Shown piece after piece: positions 36,888 through 46,682 of a stretch of DNA of 64,000 nt (the first letter of the stretch is position 1; each line of letters opens with the position of its first letter). Both the position numbers and the translations under genes were made by a program. This DNA comes from Coraliomargarita sinensis. GTDB taxonomy: Bacteria > Verrucomicrobiota > Verrucomicrobiia > Opitutales > Coraliomargaritaceae. The notes below the pieces were generated by a model that was not told the DNA's origin, made no database searches, and was given only the letters and a program-made list of their open reading frames with translations. Location: positions 120,619 through 184,618 of the forward strand of contig NZ_QHJQ01000008.1 of assembly GCF_003185655.1 (NCBI RefSeq), in the 5' to 3' direction.

Positions 36888-37868
36888 TTAAATTTCACTA
36901 AGTATACTGGACCAGACTTCTTCACTGAGTTCCGAGCCGCGAGTCTGAACAACGGCCGAGCCCAGGATCGAGCCAAGACGGGCGCAATCGTGGAGTGCCT
37001 GCTTGCGGGACCAGCCGTAAAGAAAGCCTGCTGCCCAGAGGTCGCCAGCGCCGGTGGTATCGAGGACCTGCCCGGCCGGGACGGGTGCGATTTTTTGCAC
37101 CGCACCTTCTGCGGCGATATACGAGCCCTGCGCGCCCACTTTAACCGCGGCAATATCACAGAGTCCTCCCAGTTGCTCGGCCATTGCGGCGTAATCGTCC
37201 TCCAGTCCGGTGAAGGCGGAGGCTTCCTCTTCGTTGGCGAAGACGATATCAACGTATTCTTGGAGGATGGCGGGCAGGGTATCCCGGGCGGCATGAACGA
37301 CTTCGAAAGAGGCGAGGTCCAGGCTGATACTGCAGCCCGCTTCCTTGGCACTCTCGATAACACGTTGCATGAGTTCGGTATTGAAGAGCAGGTAGCCTTC
37401 GATGTGCGCGTGGGTGCAGCCGGCGAAGTCGGCTGCGGAAACTTCATCCGGGGTCAGCGTCATCGCCGCACCAAGGTCGGTCCGCATGGTACGCTCCCCG
37501 TCAGGAGTAACCAGCGAGAGGCAGTGGCCGTTGGGCGCGTCGCCCACCTTGAACCGCAGAGCGTCACCACCGAGTTCCGAGAAGCGAGTGCGGTAAAAAT
37601 GGCCACGTTCGCAGTTGCCAATTTTACCGAGAAAGCTGGTGGAGGCACCCATTCTGGCGAGGGCAAAGAGGGTATTGCCGGCAGATCCACCGGGAGCGGC
37701 ATGTGGGCGATTGGGAATGCGCTGGATTAGGTTACCGATGGTCACTGCATCGGTCAGGAGCATGCCCCCTTTTTCGCCGCCGACGTGGTCGAGAAAACTT
37801 TCTTCAATTTGTGCAATGCTGTCGACAATCGGGCTGCCTACGCCGATGATGGTAAAGTTCGGATTCAT
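36888..37868 (-). CDS. PfkB-family carbohydrate/nucleoside kinase (adenosine-kinase-like)
   Basis: A 326-residue PfkB kinase. [15 protein letters not shown] (60-74) is the first signature and [18 protein letters not shown] the second, with the catalytic Asp in DTTGAGD. The N-terminal [17 protein letters not shown] and the overall length fit the adenosine-kinase/ribokinase-like branch common in bacteria; substrate unknown. It lies 13 bp upstream of proA and is the first gene of a three-gene transcript. Confidence 0.85.
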   Translation of the reverse strand: MNPNFTIIGVGSPIVDSIAQIEESFLDHVGGEKGGMLLTDAVTIGNLIQRIPNRPHAAPGGSAGNTLFALARMGASTSFLGKIGNCERGHFYRTRFSELGGDALRFKVGDAPNGHCLSLVTPDGERTMRTDLGAAMTLTPDEVSAADFAGCTHAHIEGYLLFNTELMQRVIESAKEAGCSISLDLASFEVVHAARDTLPAILQEYVDIVFANEEEASAFTGLEDDYAAMAEQLGGLCDIAAVKVGAQGSYIAAEGAVQKIAPVPAGQVLDTTGAGDLWAAGFLYGWSRKQALHDCARLGSILGSAVVQTRGSELSEEVWSSILSEI

Positions 37869-37906
37869 GATTTTTTTAGGAGGGCCTGAACTGGCTGAAA
37901 TAAAAA

Positions 37907-37934
37907 GACCGCCGCTCCCTCAGGATAGGCGGTC
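37907..37934 (-). terminator. Intrinsic terminator after the DUF3568 gene
   Basis: GACCGCC and GGCGGTC form a seven-pair stem with a 14-nt loop. Read on the reverse strand it is followed by TTTTTATTT, 23 bp after the lipoprotein stop. It separates that unit from the kinase-proA operon. Confidence 0.85.
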
Positions 37935-37957
37935 CAGTGTAAATAGATAATGCCGGA

Positions 37958-38371
37958 TTACAAAGCGTCGCGAATGCGGGCGTAGATCATTTGTGACTCA
38001 GCCAAATTACCGAACTTGCCGACACGGATGCGGAGCGCGGATTTACCGGCTTCAGCCAAGTCGGAATTTTTGGAAGGGTAGTAGCTTTTGACTGTGATCT
38101 TCTCATCACCTACCTTACGTGCGTAGATGGTAATGTATTTTTCCTTGTGAAGTTCTCCGGTGCGGTAGTAGCCCATCTCATCAAGCTCGCGGATGGCAGT
38201 CCTGAAGACTGTGCCGATATCAGCATCGAGCGGAGCGTAAAAGTAGCCCGCTTGGAACTTTGCGGTCTGCTGCTCTCCCGTTTGTGGGTCAATCGCGACC
38301 GGAGTGGTACAACCGGCGGCGATAAGAATAAAAATTGCAAGGACTGTATTCAGTGTAGCTTTCATGTTCAT
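37958..38371 (-). CDS. DUF3568 family lipoprotein
   Basis: A 137-residue protein. ILIAAGC gives a lipobox with Cys21, so the mature protein is lipid-anchored. The remainder (TVFRTAIRELDEMGYYRTGE, KITVKSYYPSKNSDLAEAGK, LRIRVGKFGN) matches the DUF3568 pattern of a small alpha/beta domain. Function is unknown. It is 32 bp downstream of the bitopic protein gene, so both may assemble at the cell envelope. Confidence 0.75.
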   Translation of the reverse strand: MNMKATLNTVLAIFILIAAGCTTPVAIDPQTGEQQTAKFQAGYFYAPLDADIGTVFRTAIRELDEMGYYRTGELHKEKYITIYARKVGDEKITVKSYYPSKNSDLAEAGKSALRIRVGKFGNLAESQMIYARIRDAL

Positions 38372-38403
38372 AATATTGGAAAGGATTTTTTCGCAGAGTG
38401 CAA

Positions 38404-39423
38404 TCAGAAGCTTTTGATGTAAACGATACCCTGTTCATCGCGAAAGGCTAATTTTTTATCGCGGAAACCAATGAAGCTCAATCCGGTATCGGCATCGACC
38501 AAATCACCGTTGTTGTAGCTTTTACCGTTCAGAATGACTTTCGGTCGATCACCGGTACGCACACCACCGATGTGAGCGGTCTGTAAAAATTCCGATACGG
38601 CCTGTGTTTGGGCGGGGTCTATCTCGGCAGACGTTGACGGCGCTTTAACCGCTTCCGTGGCATTATCCTCCACCGCTTCCGTGGGTTCTGGCGTTTCAGC
38701 GTCATCGCCAGCTTCGGGCGTGCTTGCTTCAGGTGCCGGCGTCGTGGATACTTCCGCCAGAGACTTTTCCGGATCCTGCATATTTGCGACCGCTTCCTTC
38801 GCTTTGGCAATCGGCCCCGAAGGCTTACCGCCGGATGCTTCTTCCGTTGCCGCAGACGATGCCTGCTCCTCCGGTTTTATTGACTCATCCGTCGTCTCCG
38901 CCGGACTCTTTAAAATATAATACAGGCCGAATCCCGCACCACCCAAAATAGCCAGCAGGATGAAGATCACGATAAGGCTGGTCAGGACACCACGGCTCTT
39001 TTTTTCTTCGCCGATCTGGCTGATGGCTTCCTCTACCTTTTGACCGGAACCGTCATCATCGGCCGGGGCCGGTTTGCTGGGTAAGTCGGGCGGCGGGCGT
39101 TCTTCTTTTTTCGGTTTTTTAATCTCTATCCCGGCAAAAGGATTTTCAGGGTCGTAAGGTTTCTCTTCAGCCGGATTTGGGGCAGGCTTCTCGGGAACGC
39201 TTTCCGGAGGCGTTTCCATGGGGGGAACCGAGGGCTTCGGCTCGGGCTTTTTCGGCTCCGGCTTCTTTGGTTCAGGTGAGGGGCGCTTTAGTTTCAGGTC
39301 CGGCGCCGGCTCCGAAGCTTTTTTCGGTTCGGGTTTGTTTTGGGGCTCAGCAGCATCAGTATCCTTGGGCTTGCGTGAGAGCCGTAACTTGGGTGGTGGC
39401 GAGTCCTTGTTTTCCTCAGTCAT
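38404..39423 (-). CDS. Bitopic protein with Pro/Lys-rich cytoplasmic part and GspB-like C-terminus
   Basis: A 339-residue protein from ATG 39423 (a TTG 24 bp upstream is less likely). Residues 1-135 are very rich in Pro, Glu and Lys (KKPEPKKPEPKPSVPPME), then a single membrane helix (GVLTSLIVIFILLAILGGAG) is followed by an acidic Ala/Glu/Thr linker and a C-terminal domain of about 60 residues (PKVILNGKSYNNGDLVD, KKLAFRDEQGIVYIKSF). That domain resembles the periplasmic beta domain of GspB/PulB-type secretion proteins. It may span to the outer membrane; partners are unknown. Confidence 0.6.
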   Translation of the reverse strand: MTEENKDSPPPKLRLSRKPKDTDAAEPQNKPEPKKASEPAPDLKLKRPSPEPKKPEPKKPEPKPSVPPMETPPESVPEKPAPNPAEEKPYDPENPFAGIEIKKPKKEERPPPDLPSKPAPADDDGSGQKVEEAISQIGEEKKSRGVLTSLIVIFILLAILGGAGFGLYYILKSPAETTDESIKPEEQASSAATEEASGGKPSGPIAKAKEAVANMQDPEKSLAEVSTTPAPEASTPEAGDDAETPEPTEAVEDNATEAVKAPSTSAEIDPAQTQAVSEFLQTAHIGGVRTGDRPKVILNGKSYNNGDLVDADTGLSFIGFRDKKLAFRDEQGIVYIKSF

Positions 39424-39493
39424 TTTTAAACTGTTCAGCGTGCTCAAATGGGTGCCGGAGGCAAACCCTATTCAACGCTTTGCCAAAAGAAAT

Positions 39494-39524
39494 GGGCCCG
39501 CCCCCAGTAAATGGAGACGGGCCC
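39494..39524 (-). terminator. Probable terminator of the xseA transcript
   Basis: GGGCCCG (39494-39500) pairs with CGGGCCC (39518-39524). On the reverse strand the stem is followed by ATTTCTTTT. It lies between the xseA stop and the bitopic-protein gene. Confidence 0.6.
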
Positions 39525-39657
39525 TCTACTAACCTTATAACCCTAACTAACTCACTGAAATGGATCAGTAGGTAATCATCGACACAGTTCACCAGGTTCG
39601 GTTCCGGGAAATTCCAAAAATTTCTCTGCGGACCGAGCCCTTTTCCCCGGTTTCGGC

Positions 39658-41004
39658 CTAAAGGTCCACCCGCAGTTTGATTTCGCCGTCACGGAGCCGT
39701 GCCCGGAGGGATTTTTCGCTTTCCGCCGTTTTCTTGTCAGGGATGATTCGTCCATCCTCCGCCTGCAGAATGGCATAACCCCGATCCAGGGTAGCCTTGA
39801 GACTGCTATTTTCCAGGCGCTTGGCCAGGTACACCAGAGAGCCACGATGATCCTGTAGATTTTGTTGCGCCGCCCGTTTCAGGCGGCTTGCATTGGTCAA
39901 CACTTTCTGATGCCCCAGTTGCAAGCGAAGTTTCGGGTGTTGTTGCAGCATCCGGTGTGAGAGTGCCTCGACAACTTTCCGGCTCTTGCTCAGGCGAGTT
40001 TCCGCACCCCGCAACAAGCGGTTCTCAATGTCGTCAATTCGCATGCCGAGCAGCTCAACCTGGCGTGAGGGCGCAATCACCCGCAGACGTGCACGGAGCT
40101 GCTCGATCTGCTGGTCCAACTGTCTGAGTTGATTCTCGCACTGGGTCTGAAGTTGAACGCCCGCCTCATCGACCCGTGCACAGGCTTCCAGATAGAGTGA
40201 GGAGATCAGTTCCGCCGCCCCGGAAGGCGTTTCCGCCCGTCGGTCAGCGGCGTAATCGGTCAAGACATGGTCAATTTCGTGGCCGATGGCGGAGATCACA
40301 GGCAGGCGGCTGTCACCCACCGCCCGGGCCAGCGCTTCCTCGTTGAAGGCCCAGAGGTCCTCGATACTACCGCCGCCCCGCGTGAGAACAACGAGGTCGA
40401 AGCCGGGGCTGGCATTGGCGTGTGCCAACATGGCCGCAACCTCATCGGCAGCCCCCTTCCCCTGAACTTTGGCGGGGAAGACCATCACCTCGCCGTGAAA
40501 CTCCCGCCGTTTCAATATACGCAGAAAGTCGCGGACGGCCGCACCCGTCGGGGAGGTAATGACAGCGATTTTACGGGGCAGCAGCGGAAGCTGCTGTTTG
40601 CGGGCCGCGTCAAAGAGGCCTTCGCTGGCTAGCTTGCGTTTCAAGCGTTCAAACTCCAGTTGGAGGCGGCCCTCGCCACTTTGAATCGCGATCTTGGCAA
40701 TCAATTGATAGCGGCCGTGGGGCACGTAAACCGAGATATCTCCCAGCAGCATGACCTCCATGCCGTCTTCAAGATCAAAGCTTTGGCGGGCCACGTCCCG
40801 GGCGAAAAACGCGCAGGGGAGTTGGCTGCCGGCATCCTTGAGAGAAAAGTAGACGTGTCCGGAACTTTGCCGGCGCAGGTTCGAGACTTCACCCCGCACC
40901 CATATTCGGGCGAAACGGCCCTCCAGTTGGCCCTTGATCAAGCGAGTCAGTGCCGTGACGTCGAGCACCTCATCGGCTGCGGGCATGAGCAGGTCATCCA
41001 TCAT
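39658..41004 (-). CDS. xseA: Exodeoxyribonuclease VII large subunit
   Basis: A 448-residue protein. An N-terminal OB fold ([20 protein letters not shown]) is followed by the catalytic region with [35 protein letters not shown] and [20 protein letters not shown], then a long coiled-coil helix. With XseB it degrades single-stranded DNA in both directions and helps mismatch repair. No xseB is seen nearby, which is common. The start overlaps the VTT gene by 11 bp. Confidence 0.95.
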   Translation of the reverse strand: MMDDLLMPAADEVLDVTALTRLIKGQLEGRFARIWVRGEVSNLRRQSSGHVYFSLKDAGSQLPCAFFARDVARQSFDLEDGMEVMLLGDISVYVPHGRYQLIAKIAIQSGEGRLQLEFERLKRKLASEGLFDAARKQQLPLLPRKIAVITSPTGAAVRDFLRILKRREFHGEVMVFPAKVQGKGAADEVAAMLAHANASPGFDLVVLTRGGGSIEDLWAFNEEALARAVGDSRLPVISAIGHEIDHVLTDYAADRRAETPSGAAELISSLYLEACARVDEAGVQLQTQCENQLRQLDQQIEQLRARLRVIAPSRQVELLGMRIDDIENRLLRGAETRLSKSRKVVEALSHRMLQQHPKLRLQLGHQKVLTNASRLKRAAQQNLQDHRGSLVYLAKRLENSSLKATLDRGYAILQAEDGRIIPDKKTAESEKSLRARLRDGEIKLRVDL

Positions 41005-41680
41005 CTGTTCCAGTCCTTCCTCTTAACATTCGCGTGAAAATTACCAGGACGATAAGCAAGAGCACCCCGGTAATCGCCAGGCCAGCACGACCTTCGAAAA
41101 TCGCGCCGCCGGTGACAATAAAACCGATCGTCCAAAGCCCGGTAATCGGTATTGAAACAATCAAATAAGGTTTCAATCGCATACCGAGTATGCCGAGCAC
41201 GATATTTTGCAAGGCGTAGGGAATGCCCGGTGTAATCCGTAAAATAAGTCCCAGTCTGAGCGTGTTCGAATCCGTGAGTTGAGGTAATTCACGGCGGCGG
41301 CGGATGAAGCTTTTGAGGACGTCGCGCAAGGGGCCTGAAGCCAGCAAATAAGTCCAAATCGTGCAGAAACTTTGGGCCAGTATACCCAGAGCACAGGTCG
41401 CTGGCATGCCGTATTTCGGTGCCAGCACCACGCCAAAGAGAAAGAGCAGCGGACTGATCGGGAAACCGATACCCGGGAGTGTGGCGACCGCTGCGAGAAG
41501 GGCCCATGGATTGTCTTTGAGATAGCTCAGGATTTGATTGAAGATGCCGCGCCAATAATCCGGATCGGGGTTACTCTGCCAGAGTAGATAGACCGCAAAG
41601 GCCCCCACCAGACCGGGGATCAACAGCAGTAAGCCGTTGCGCACGAGGCGTGATTTATCTACTTCGCTGTTCTCTGTCAT
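40994..41680 (-). CDS. TVP38/TMEM64 family (VTT domain) membrane protein
   Basis: A 228-residue protein with about six helices. The SNARE-associated/VTT core is visible in [20 protein letters not shown] and [20 protein letters not shown], two re-entrant-like loops characteristic of DedA/TMEM64 proteins. DedA relatives help recycle polyprenyl phosphate or move lipids between leaflets. It is translationally coupled to xseA by an 11-bp overlap, though the two functions have no obvious link. Confidence 0.82.
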   Translation of the reverse strand: MTENSEVDKSRLVRNGLLLLIPGLVGAFAVYLLWQSNPDPDYWRGIFNQILSYLKDNPWALLAAVATLPGIGFPISPLLFLFGVVLAPKYGMPATCALGILAQSFCTIWTYLLASGPLRDVLKSFIRRRRELPQLTDSNTLRLGLILRITPGIPYALQNIVLGILGMRLKPYLIVSIPITGLWTIGFIVTGGAIFEGRAGLAITGVLLLIVLVIFTRMLRGRTGTDDG

Positions 41681-41762
41681 TCCAGTCGAAGTTGATAACT
41701 AATTTTCCCGCTGGCAATCGCTAGCTTGCACCATGCCGTAAATCACTTAGCGTGCGTCAATT

Positions 41763-42383
41763 ATGGAAGACGACGATTTCGAAACTTCATCCGCCGGCGG
41801 TCTTGTGCCCCTTGCACTTGCTATTCTCGCGATTGTGCTCGGAGGAGCCGGTCTCTATTTTGGGCTCACGGCGAGCCAACGTCTCAACCCTTTGTCTGAC
41901 TCGCTGGAAGCGGGTTCAAGCAGCACTGCGCGCCTGGAGAAAGAAATTTCCGCCCTTGATACGCAAATCGCGGAACTGAGTGCGCAAAATGCTGAGCTGG
42001 ACAAGGCGCTGAGTCGGGTGAGGCTCTACAGCAACCAGAGCGAACAAGCGGTGAAGCAGCTTGTTCCCAATGTTCAGGAGAACCGGGACCAGATCGTTAA
42101 GCTCGCCGGACGAGTCAATGAGTTGATTTCGAATGGTGTCAGACCCGCGCCGGCGGCAACAGAGAGTAGTCGCGAGGAGGTGCCGGCCACGACAAGCACG
42201 AGGACAACACCGACCCCGGAGGAAAGCACTGCGACAGGCACTTACACGATACAGACCGGTGATACTTTTGCCAAGATCGCAGCAAAGCTCGATGTTGGAT
42301 TGCAAGCGCTGCTTGATGCCAATCCCGGTGCGGATCCCCGTCGTCTGCGCATCGGTCAGGTGATCAACGTTCCGGCCAATTAA
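41763..42383 (+). CDS. LysM domain protein with N-terminal membrane anchor
   Basis: A 206-residue protein. Residues 13-36 ([20 protein letters not shown]) form a membrane helix, about 45-125 a coiled coil ([20 protein letters not shown]), then a Thr/Pro-rich linker, and residues about 160-204 a LysM domain ([20 protein letters not shown]) that binds peptidoglycan. It probably tethers the inner membrane to the wall. Its stop overlaps the Nudix start by one base (TAATG), so translation is coupled. Confidence 0.85.
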   Translation: MEDDDFETSSAGGLVPLALAILAIVLGGAGLYFGLTASQRLNPLSDSLEAGSSSTARLEKEISALDTQIAELSAQNAELDKALSRVRLYSNQSEQAVKQLVPNVQENRDQIVKLAGRVNELISNGVRPAPAATESSREEVPATTSTRTTPTPEESTATGTYTIQTGDTFAKIAAKLDVGLQALLDANPGADPRRLRIGQVINVPAN

Positions 42384-42940
42384 TGGCAGAGGACGAAAAG
42401 GCGCCGCCCCGTTGGGATATTCTTGACGACAAGCTTCTGCAGGCTTGCCGGGTTTGGGATCTGCGCGCACGCCACTACCGCCATCCCAAAACCGGGAAAG
42501 AAGGAGAGTTCTACTACATCGACTCGAGGGACTGGGCTATCGTGGTGGCCCTGACTGTGGACGGTGAAATCGTTTTGGTGCGTCAGTTTCGATGGGGCTC
42601 GGACGAACTTTCCTGGGAGTTGCCGGGTGGGATTATTGATGAAGGGGAGGACCCCGTTGCCGCCGGACTGCGCGAACTCAGGGAGGAGACCGGTTATGTC
42701 GCCGAAAGCGGCCGAATAATTGGACGGAGCCGGCCCAACCCGGCGATTTTAAACAACCACTCGGTTGTGGTTCTGGCCGAAGGTTGCCGCCTGTGCGGTG
42801 AGGGCACGGCGTGGGATGAGCACGAGGAAATGGAAGTCCGGGCCTTGCCGGAAGCGACGGTGATGGACTGGGCCCGAGAAGGTGTTATGACGCACGCCCT
42901 CGCTTTGAACGGCCTGCTTTACTACCAACTTCAAACCTGA
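42383..42940 (+). CDS. Nudix hydrolase (ADP-ribose pyrophosphatase type)
   Basis: A 185-residue protein with a full Nudix box [25 protein letters not shown] (about 75-99; all catalytic Glu present). The preceding [20 protein letters not shown] is typical of the ADP-ribose/nucleoside diphosphate sugar branch. It hydrolyses nucleoside diphosphates linked to another group. It forms a two-gene unit with the LysM gene and abuts the convergent sulfatase with no spacer. Confidence 0.87.
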   Translation: MAEDEKAPPRWDILDDKLLQACRVWDLRARHYRHPKTGKEGEFYYIDSRDWAIVVALTVDGEIVLVRQFRWGSDELSWELPGGIIDEGEDPVAAGLRELREETGYVAESGRIIGRSRPNPAILNNHSVVVLAEGCRLCGEGTAWDEHEEMEVRALPEATVMDWAREGVMTHALALNGLLYYQLQT

Positions 42941-44374
42941 TTACTCGCCCGTCACCGGTGGGCTAAATGCCTCGGAGAACTTTTTGAATCGCGGTCCCAT
43001 CACGTAGCGCCATGATTCCGGGATATGTGCGCGCAGCGTGGCGCGTGTTGCCTCGCGTCCGGGATGGATTGCTAGATTCTCGTATTCTCCCGGGTCCTTG
43101 CCGAGGTGGTACAATTCTTCGCCGCCGTCGGCATAACGGATGAGCCGCCAGGGGCCGTGCCGGACGGCGAAGTTCCCGGGGCCGTGTGACATCAGAACCG
43201 GTTTGTCCCATGCCATGGACGGAGTCTGTAAAAGTGGTACCAAGCTGTTGCCATCCACCTGTTGTTCGAGCTCTAGCTGGCAGAGGTCGACCAGAGTCGG
43301 AAAAATATCCTGGAGGCTGACCGGTGCCTCGATCCGCGCGGGCTCGCCGCCGGGTACTTTGATGATAAAGGGCGTGCGGGTGCCACGCTCCCAAAGGCTC
43401 ATCTTGCGCCAATGTTTCTTCTCCCCGAGGTGCCAACCGTGGTCGCCCCAGAGCACGACAATGGTGTTGTCCCGGTGCGGGCTATTCTCGAGTGCGTCCA
43501 GAATACGTCCGACATTAGCATCCGCAAAGGTGCAGGTGGCGAGATAGGCCCGCACCAGTTCCTTCCAGGCGCCGGGTATCTTGGTGACGGTTTCGTGATC
43601 CGCAGGGGAGCGAAAGCCTACCAGCGCATTCGCGAACAGCTTACCAATTACAGGCAGGTCTTCGAGGTCGTTATCCGGCACGTGCGGCAACTGCACATCT
43701 TCGGATTCGAACCGTTCGAAATACTTCTTCGGAGCTTCCCAGGGCAGGTGTGGTTTCTTCAGGCCCAGTGCGATGAAAAAAGGTTTTTCGTGTCCGCGGT
43801 TCAATTGCTCGATAGCCCAATCGGTCAATTGACCGTCCTGGGTGTCGCTGTCGTCATTCGTATCAAGTATGCCGCAACTCAGTCCACCGAAACGTTTTCT
43901 GTTTTGTGATACCATTCCCCCAATATGACCCCGATAGTGGTCCCAGCCGCGTTCTTCGCGGTAATGGAAGATTTTGCCACAGCCGGCTGTGTGGTAACCA
44001 TTCTGTTGAAAAACGAGGTTCAAAGGCAGCTGGTCTTCAGCGATAAGCTTCCGGGGATTATACGATGCGTGATGCCCGTAAGAACCACTCCGGTGTGGGG
44101 CCAGACCATACATCAAGGCGGTGCGTGAGGGCCCACAGACCGGCGCCGGGCAGTAGCTGTTGACGAAGGCCGTGCCGCTTGCTGCCAGAGCGTCAATGTG
44201 TGGTGTTTCGGCTTGAGGGTGGCCGCCGAGGTAACCGACCCAGTCGTTCAGGTCGTCCACCGCGATGAAGAGGACGTTCGGCTTCGCGTCTGTGCTATTT
44301 TCTCCCGAACTGTATGACGTGAAGAGCAGGAGCAGGCTACAGCTGAACAGAAGAAAGGGCGTCTTTGTTCTCAA
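42941..44374 (-). CDS. Exported sulfatase (iduronate-2-sulfatase-like)
   Basis: A 477-residue S1-family sulfatase with a signal peptide (MRTKTPFLLFSCSLLLLFTS). VCGPSRTALMYG carries C80, converted to formylglycine; AVDDLNDWVGYLG holds the Asp ligands. GCGKIFHYREERGWDHY and WGDHGWHLGEKKHWRKMSLW are typical of the iduronate-2-sulfatase-like subgroup (S1_7), active on sulfated glycans. It follows the PhoD-like gene on the same strand with a 65-bp gap. Confidence 0.9.
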   Translation of the reverse strand: MRTKTPFLLFSCSLLLLFTSYSSGENSTDAKPNVLFIAVDDLNDWVGYLGGHPQAETPHIDALAASGTAFVNSYCPAPVCGPSRTALMYGLAPHRSGSYGHHASYNPRKLIAEDQLPLNLVFQQNGYHTAGCGKIFHYREERGWDHYRGHIGGMVSQNRKRFGGLSCGILDTNDDSDTQDGQLTDWAIEQLNRGHEKPFFIALGLKKPHLPWEAPKKYFERFESEDVQLPHVPDNDLEDLPVIGKLFANALVGFRSPADHETVTKIPGAWKELVRAYLATCTFADANVGRILDALENSPHRDNTIVVLWGDHGWHLGEKKHWRKMSLWERGTRTPFIIKVPGGEPARIEAPVSLQDIFPTLVDLCQLELEQQVDGNSLVPLLQTPSMAWDKPVLMSHGPGNFAVRHGPWRLIRYADGGEELYHLGKDPGEYENLAIHPGREATRATLRAHIPESWRYVMGPRFKKFSEAFSPPVTGE

Positions 44375-44439
44375 ATCGGGTACAGGGCTGACCGGTTCAA
44401 ATGATCAAACGGGCGCAGTAAGACATCCGAGCCGTCGGA

Positions 44440-45756
44440 TTAATCTTCCGGCGGCTGCAAGCTGCTGGCGGGGATTTCGCGGTTCCAGAGTTCTTTGCCC
44501 TCAATGCTCATGATGCGAATGACGATACGTCGGTCTTCTTCGGGGCCTTTGAAATCAAGGAGTGCGAAATGACGCTCGAAGGTGCTGCTGCCGGGCATGC
44601 GGAAAAAGTTCAGCTCGTCCTGATTGTCGCGCGGGTTTGCCGTGAGTGGTCCGACCGTGAGGTCAAAGAGGTTGTAGCTGTTCGCATGAACGAGACGGGT
44701 GAGCTCACCATAATATTTTCCTCCGCTGATGAAGAAGAGTCCGGGGATGGCTTCACTGCGCAGCATCTGCAGGAGCTCCGTGTGTTCTCTCTCGGCATAG
44801 CTCAGATTATTACGGCTCTTTGCCGGGTTGAGGATCGGTGCGCCGGCCACCACGACTTTGAAAGTCGCTTTGCTGCGGATGAGTTCCTGGCGCAGCCATT
44901 CGATTTGCTCGTCCCCTAAAATCCGGAAAGGCTGCTCGCTGGTGGGCGTGTCGTTTCGGTAGCTGCGGGTGTCGAGCATGAAGAAATCCACATCCGCATA
45001 ACGGAACGACGTGGGAATGCCTTCGAGTTGGGCAACTTTAACGGCACGCGGCCAGAAGGCACGGAAGCTGTGTTCCGCAAAATCCCGGTAGCTGGAGTGC
45101 GCACCGGCACCGTCCGGTCCATAGTCGGCTGTGCCCCAGGTCGCATAGTGCGAGGTGCTGCTGAGTAGTTTGCCCAGTCCGGGAGCCGTTCGGGCCTTGC
45201 TGAAGCGTTTCAGGTAGCCGCTCTTAGAGCCCCAGTCGCTTTCGCGCAGGTGGGCTGTGTTCCCGAGCCAAAGCATCAGTGCCGGGTCTGCCGAGGCAAT
45301 GGTTTCAAAAATTTCGTAACCGGCTCCGAGCAGCTGGTAGGGGGGCTCGTATCCATCCTCGATCATGTAGTGGGCCCCACCGACTGCGATGCTGAAATCC
45401 GGTGGCGGGGTGCGTCCATGGTAGAAGGCAGGACTCTTGAATTCGTAGGAAGGGGCCAGAAGCTCGCCGTTAAGTTCGACCTTGTAGTGATAGGTTTTGC
45501 CGGGCTCGATTTGGCTGAGGGTGACGACGGCCGTGTTCGCCAAGCCGGAATCTGTCTCAATCGAAGGACTCCACGTCGGATTCTCCTTATCGTTCAATTC
45601 GGCATAAGCGATACGCACGACCGAAGGGGCTTCAGCCTGGACCCATATCCGTGCCTCGCGCATGTCCACCCCGGTGAGCATGGGGCCGGACAAAAGCTTG
45701 GCCGCCAAGGTTTGTGCGAGAAAGGGGAGCGTGAGAATGAACAGGATTTTATACAT
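44440..45756 (-). CDS. PhoD-like phosphatase homologue lacking metal ligands (probable pseudoenzyme)
   Basis: A 438-residue exported protein: a signal peptide, an Ig-like N-terminal domain (residues 20-110) and a PhoD-type metallophosphatase domain. The fold is recognisable, but each expected metal site is changed: WLGNTAHL (163-170) replaces W-L-G-D-x-x-Y, ATWGTADYGPDGAG (205-218) replaces W-D-D-H-D-Y-G, and FISGGKYYGEL (342-352) replaces S-G-D-x-H-x-x-E-L. The gene is intact, so it is probably a binding or structural protein. It sits directly upstream of a sulfatase on the same strand. Confidence 0.8.
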   Translation of the reverse strand: MYKILFILTLPFLAQTLAAKLLSGPMLTGVDMREARIWVQAEAPSVVRIAYAELNDKENPTWSPSIETDSGLANTAVVTLSQIEPGKTYHYKVELNGELLAPSYEFKSPAFYHGRTPPPDFSIAVGGAHYMIEDGYEPPYQLLGAGYEIFETIASADPALMLWLGNTAHLRESDWGSKSGYLKRFSKARTAPGLGKLLSSTSHYATWGTADYGPDGAGAHSSYRDFAEHSFRAFWPRAVKVAQLEGIPTSFRYADVDFFMLDTRSYRNDTPTSEQPFRILGDEQIEWLRQELIRSKATFKVVVAGAPILNPAKSRNNLSYAEREHTELLQMLRSEAIPGLFFISGGKYYGELTRLVHANSYNLFDLTVGPLTANPRDNQDELNFFRMPGSSTFERHFALLDFKGPEEDRRIVIRIMSIEGKELWNREIPASSLQPPED

Positions 45757-45830
45757 CTTTGATTGGGGTCTATGCCTAGGAAGCCATACACCGCGGCAGC
45801 GTCAAGTCGGGATGCCCCACTGAGATATGC

Positions 45831-46652
45831 TCAGGACACCTTGATCCGGGCGTGGCGGGTGAAGTGCACGGTGTTCAGTACTCGATCCACCAGCGCCGGG
45901 CGCCGCATCGGCTTTTGGCTGATGCCGGTTAAAATTCCGTTCAGGGTCGCTTCACGCTCTTCGCGGTGGGGCAGGAACCGGTGGCGCGCTTCGACCAGTT
46001 CGGGGGCGAGCTCCAGCCATTGTGCCTTAATCTCACTAATCCGCGGGTACCGTGCCACCCTCTTTGAGAGAGCTTTATTTGCACGAAGATTGGGGCATTG
46101 CTCAAAGGAGAGACTGACTGCCTGCAGGCAGTCTCTTTCCTCGCGGCAAAGAGAGTCCCAACTGACTCCGCACAGTTCACAACGGGCCTCGGAGAGCAGG
46201 CGATGGAGTGCTCTCGGCTTGCAACGCATGACCAGTGCCACCCAGCGCGGGGACCACCTTTCGAATTCATAAGCGATGAAGGCAAAGCGTACGCGTGGAG
46301 GAAGCAGGCGGATTCGGGTGACGAGAGGATTTTCCGAGTGGATGGGGCCGTTCTCCGGAGAGTTGTCGATCAGGGAACTCGCCAACATGAATTCAAAGTC
46401 CGAGAGTCGCTCGGCGTATCGCAGGTGCTGCCAGAGCGCCGTAAAGATTTGGCCGGTCCGGTCCAGTCGAGTTTCGGGCGCTTCACGCAGTGAATTGCCA
46501 AAGTAGGCCTGTGCCAGGTCGAGGTAGTTGGAAGCCAGGGCAAGGTATTGTTCCCGGTCACCCTTTTTGGCGGCCGCGAGTAAGGCCCGACAGGCTTTTC
46601 TTTCCGGTGACGAATGCGTCAGCCGTAAGATGATTCGGCGCAGTTGACCCAT
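45831..46652 (-). CDS. Sigma-70-like (ECF-related) orphan protein
   Basis: A 273-residue protein with ATG at 46652. A first helical block (DREQYLALASNYLDLAQAYF, then IFTALWQHLRYAERLSDFEF) resembles sigma region 2, and a second (TRIRLLPPRVRFAFIAYEFE, WSPRWVALVMRCKPRALHRL) resembles the region-4 helix-turn-helix. Core motifs are divergent, and a Cys pair (ARCELCGV) and about 90 further residues follow. It may be a divergent sigma factor or a DNA-binding relative. It lies 30 bp after an acidic protein gene on the same strand. Confidence 0.5.
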   Translation of the reverse strand: MGQLRRIILRLTHSSPERKACRALLAAAKKGDREQYLALASNYLDLAQAYFGNSLREAPETRLDRTGQIFTALWQHLRYAERLSDFEFMLASSLIDNSPENGPIHSENPLVTRIRLLPPRVRFAFIAYEFERWSPRWVALVMRCKPRALHRLLSEARCELCGVSWDSLCREERDCLQAVSLSFEQCPNLRANKALSKRVARYPRISEIKAQWLELAPELVEARHRFLPHREEREATLNGILTGISQKPMRRPALVDRVLNTVHFTRHARIKVS

Positions 46653-46682
46653 AGCTAATGAATACAAGTATGTGCGCCGGGC

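Noticed and set aside
36875..37447. A 191-residue N-terminal extension of ProA
   Set aside because: It lies wholly inside the PfkB-family kinase gene in another frame, and ProA from 36874 has the normal length.
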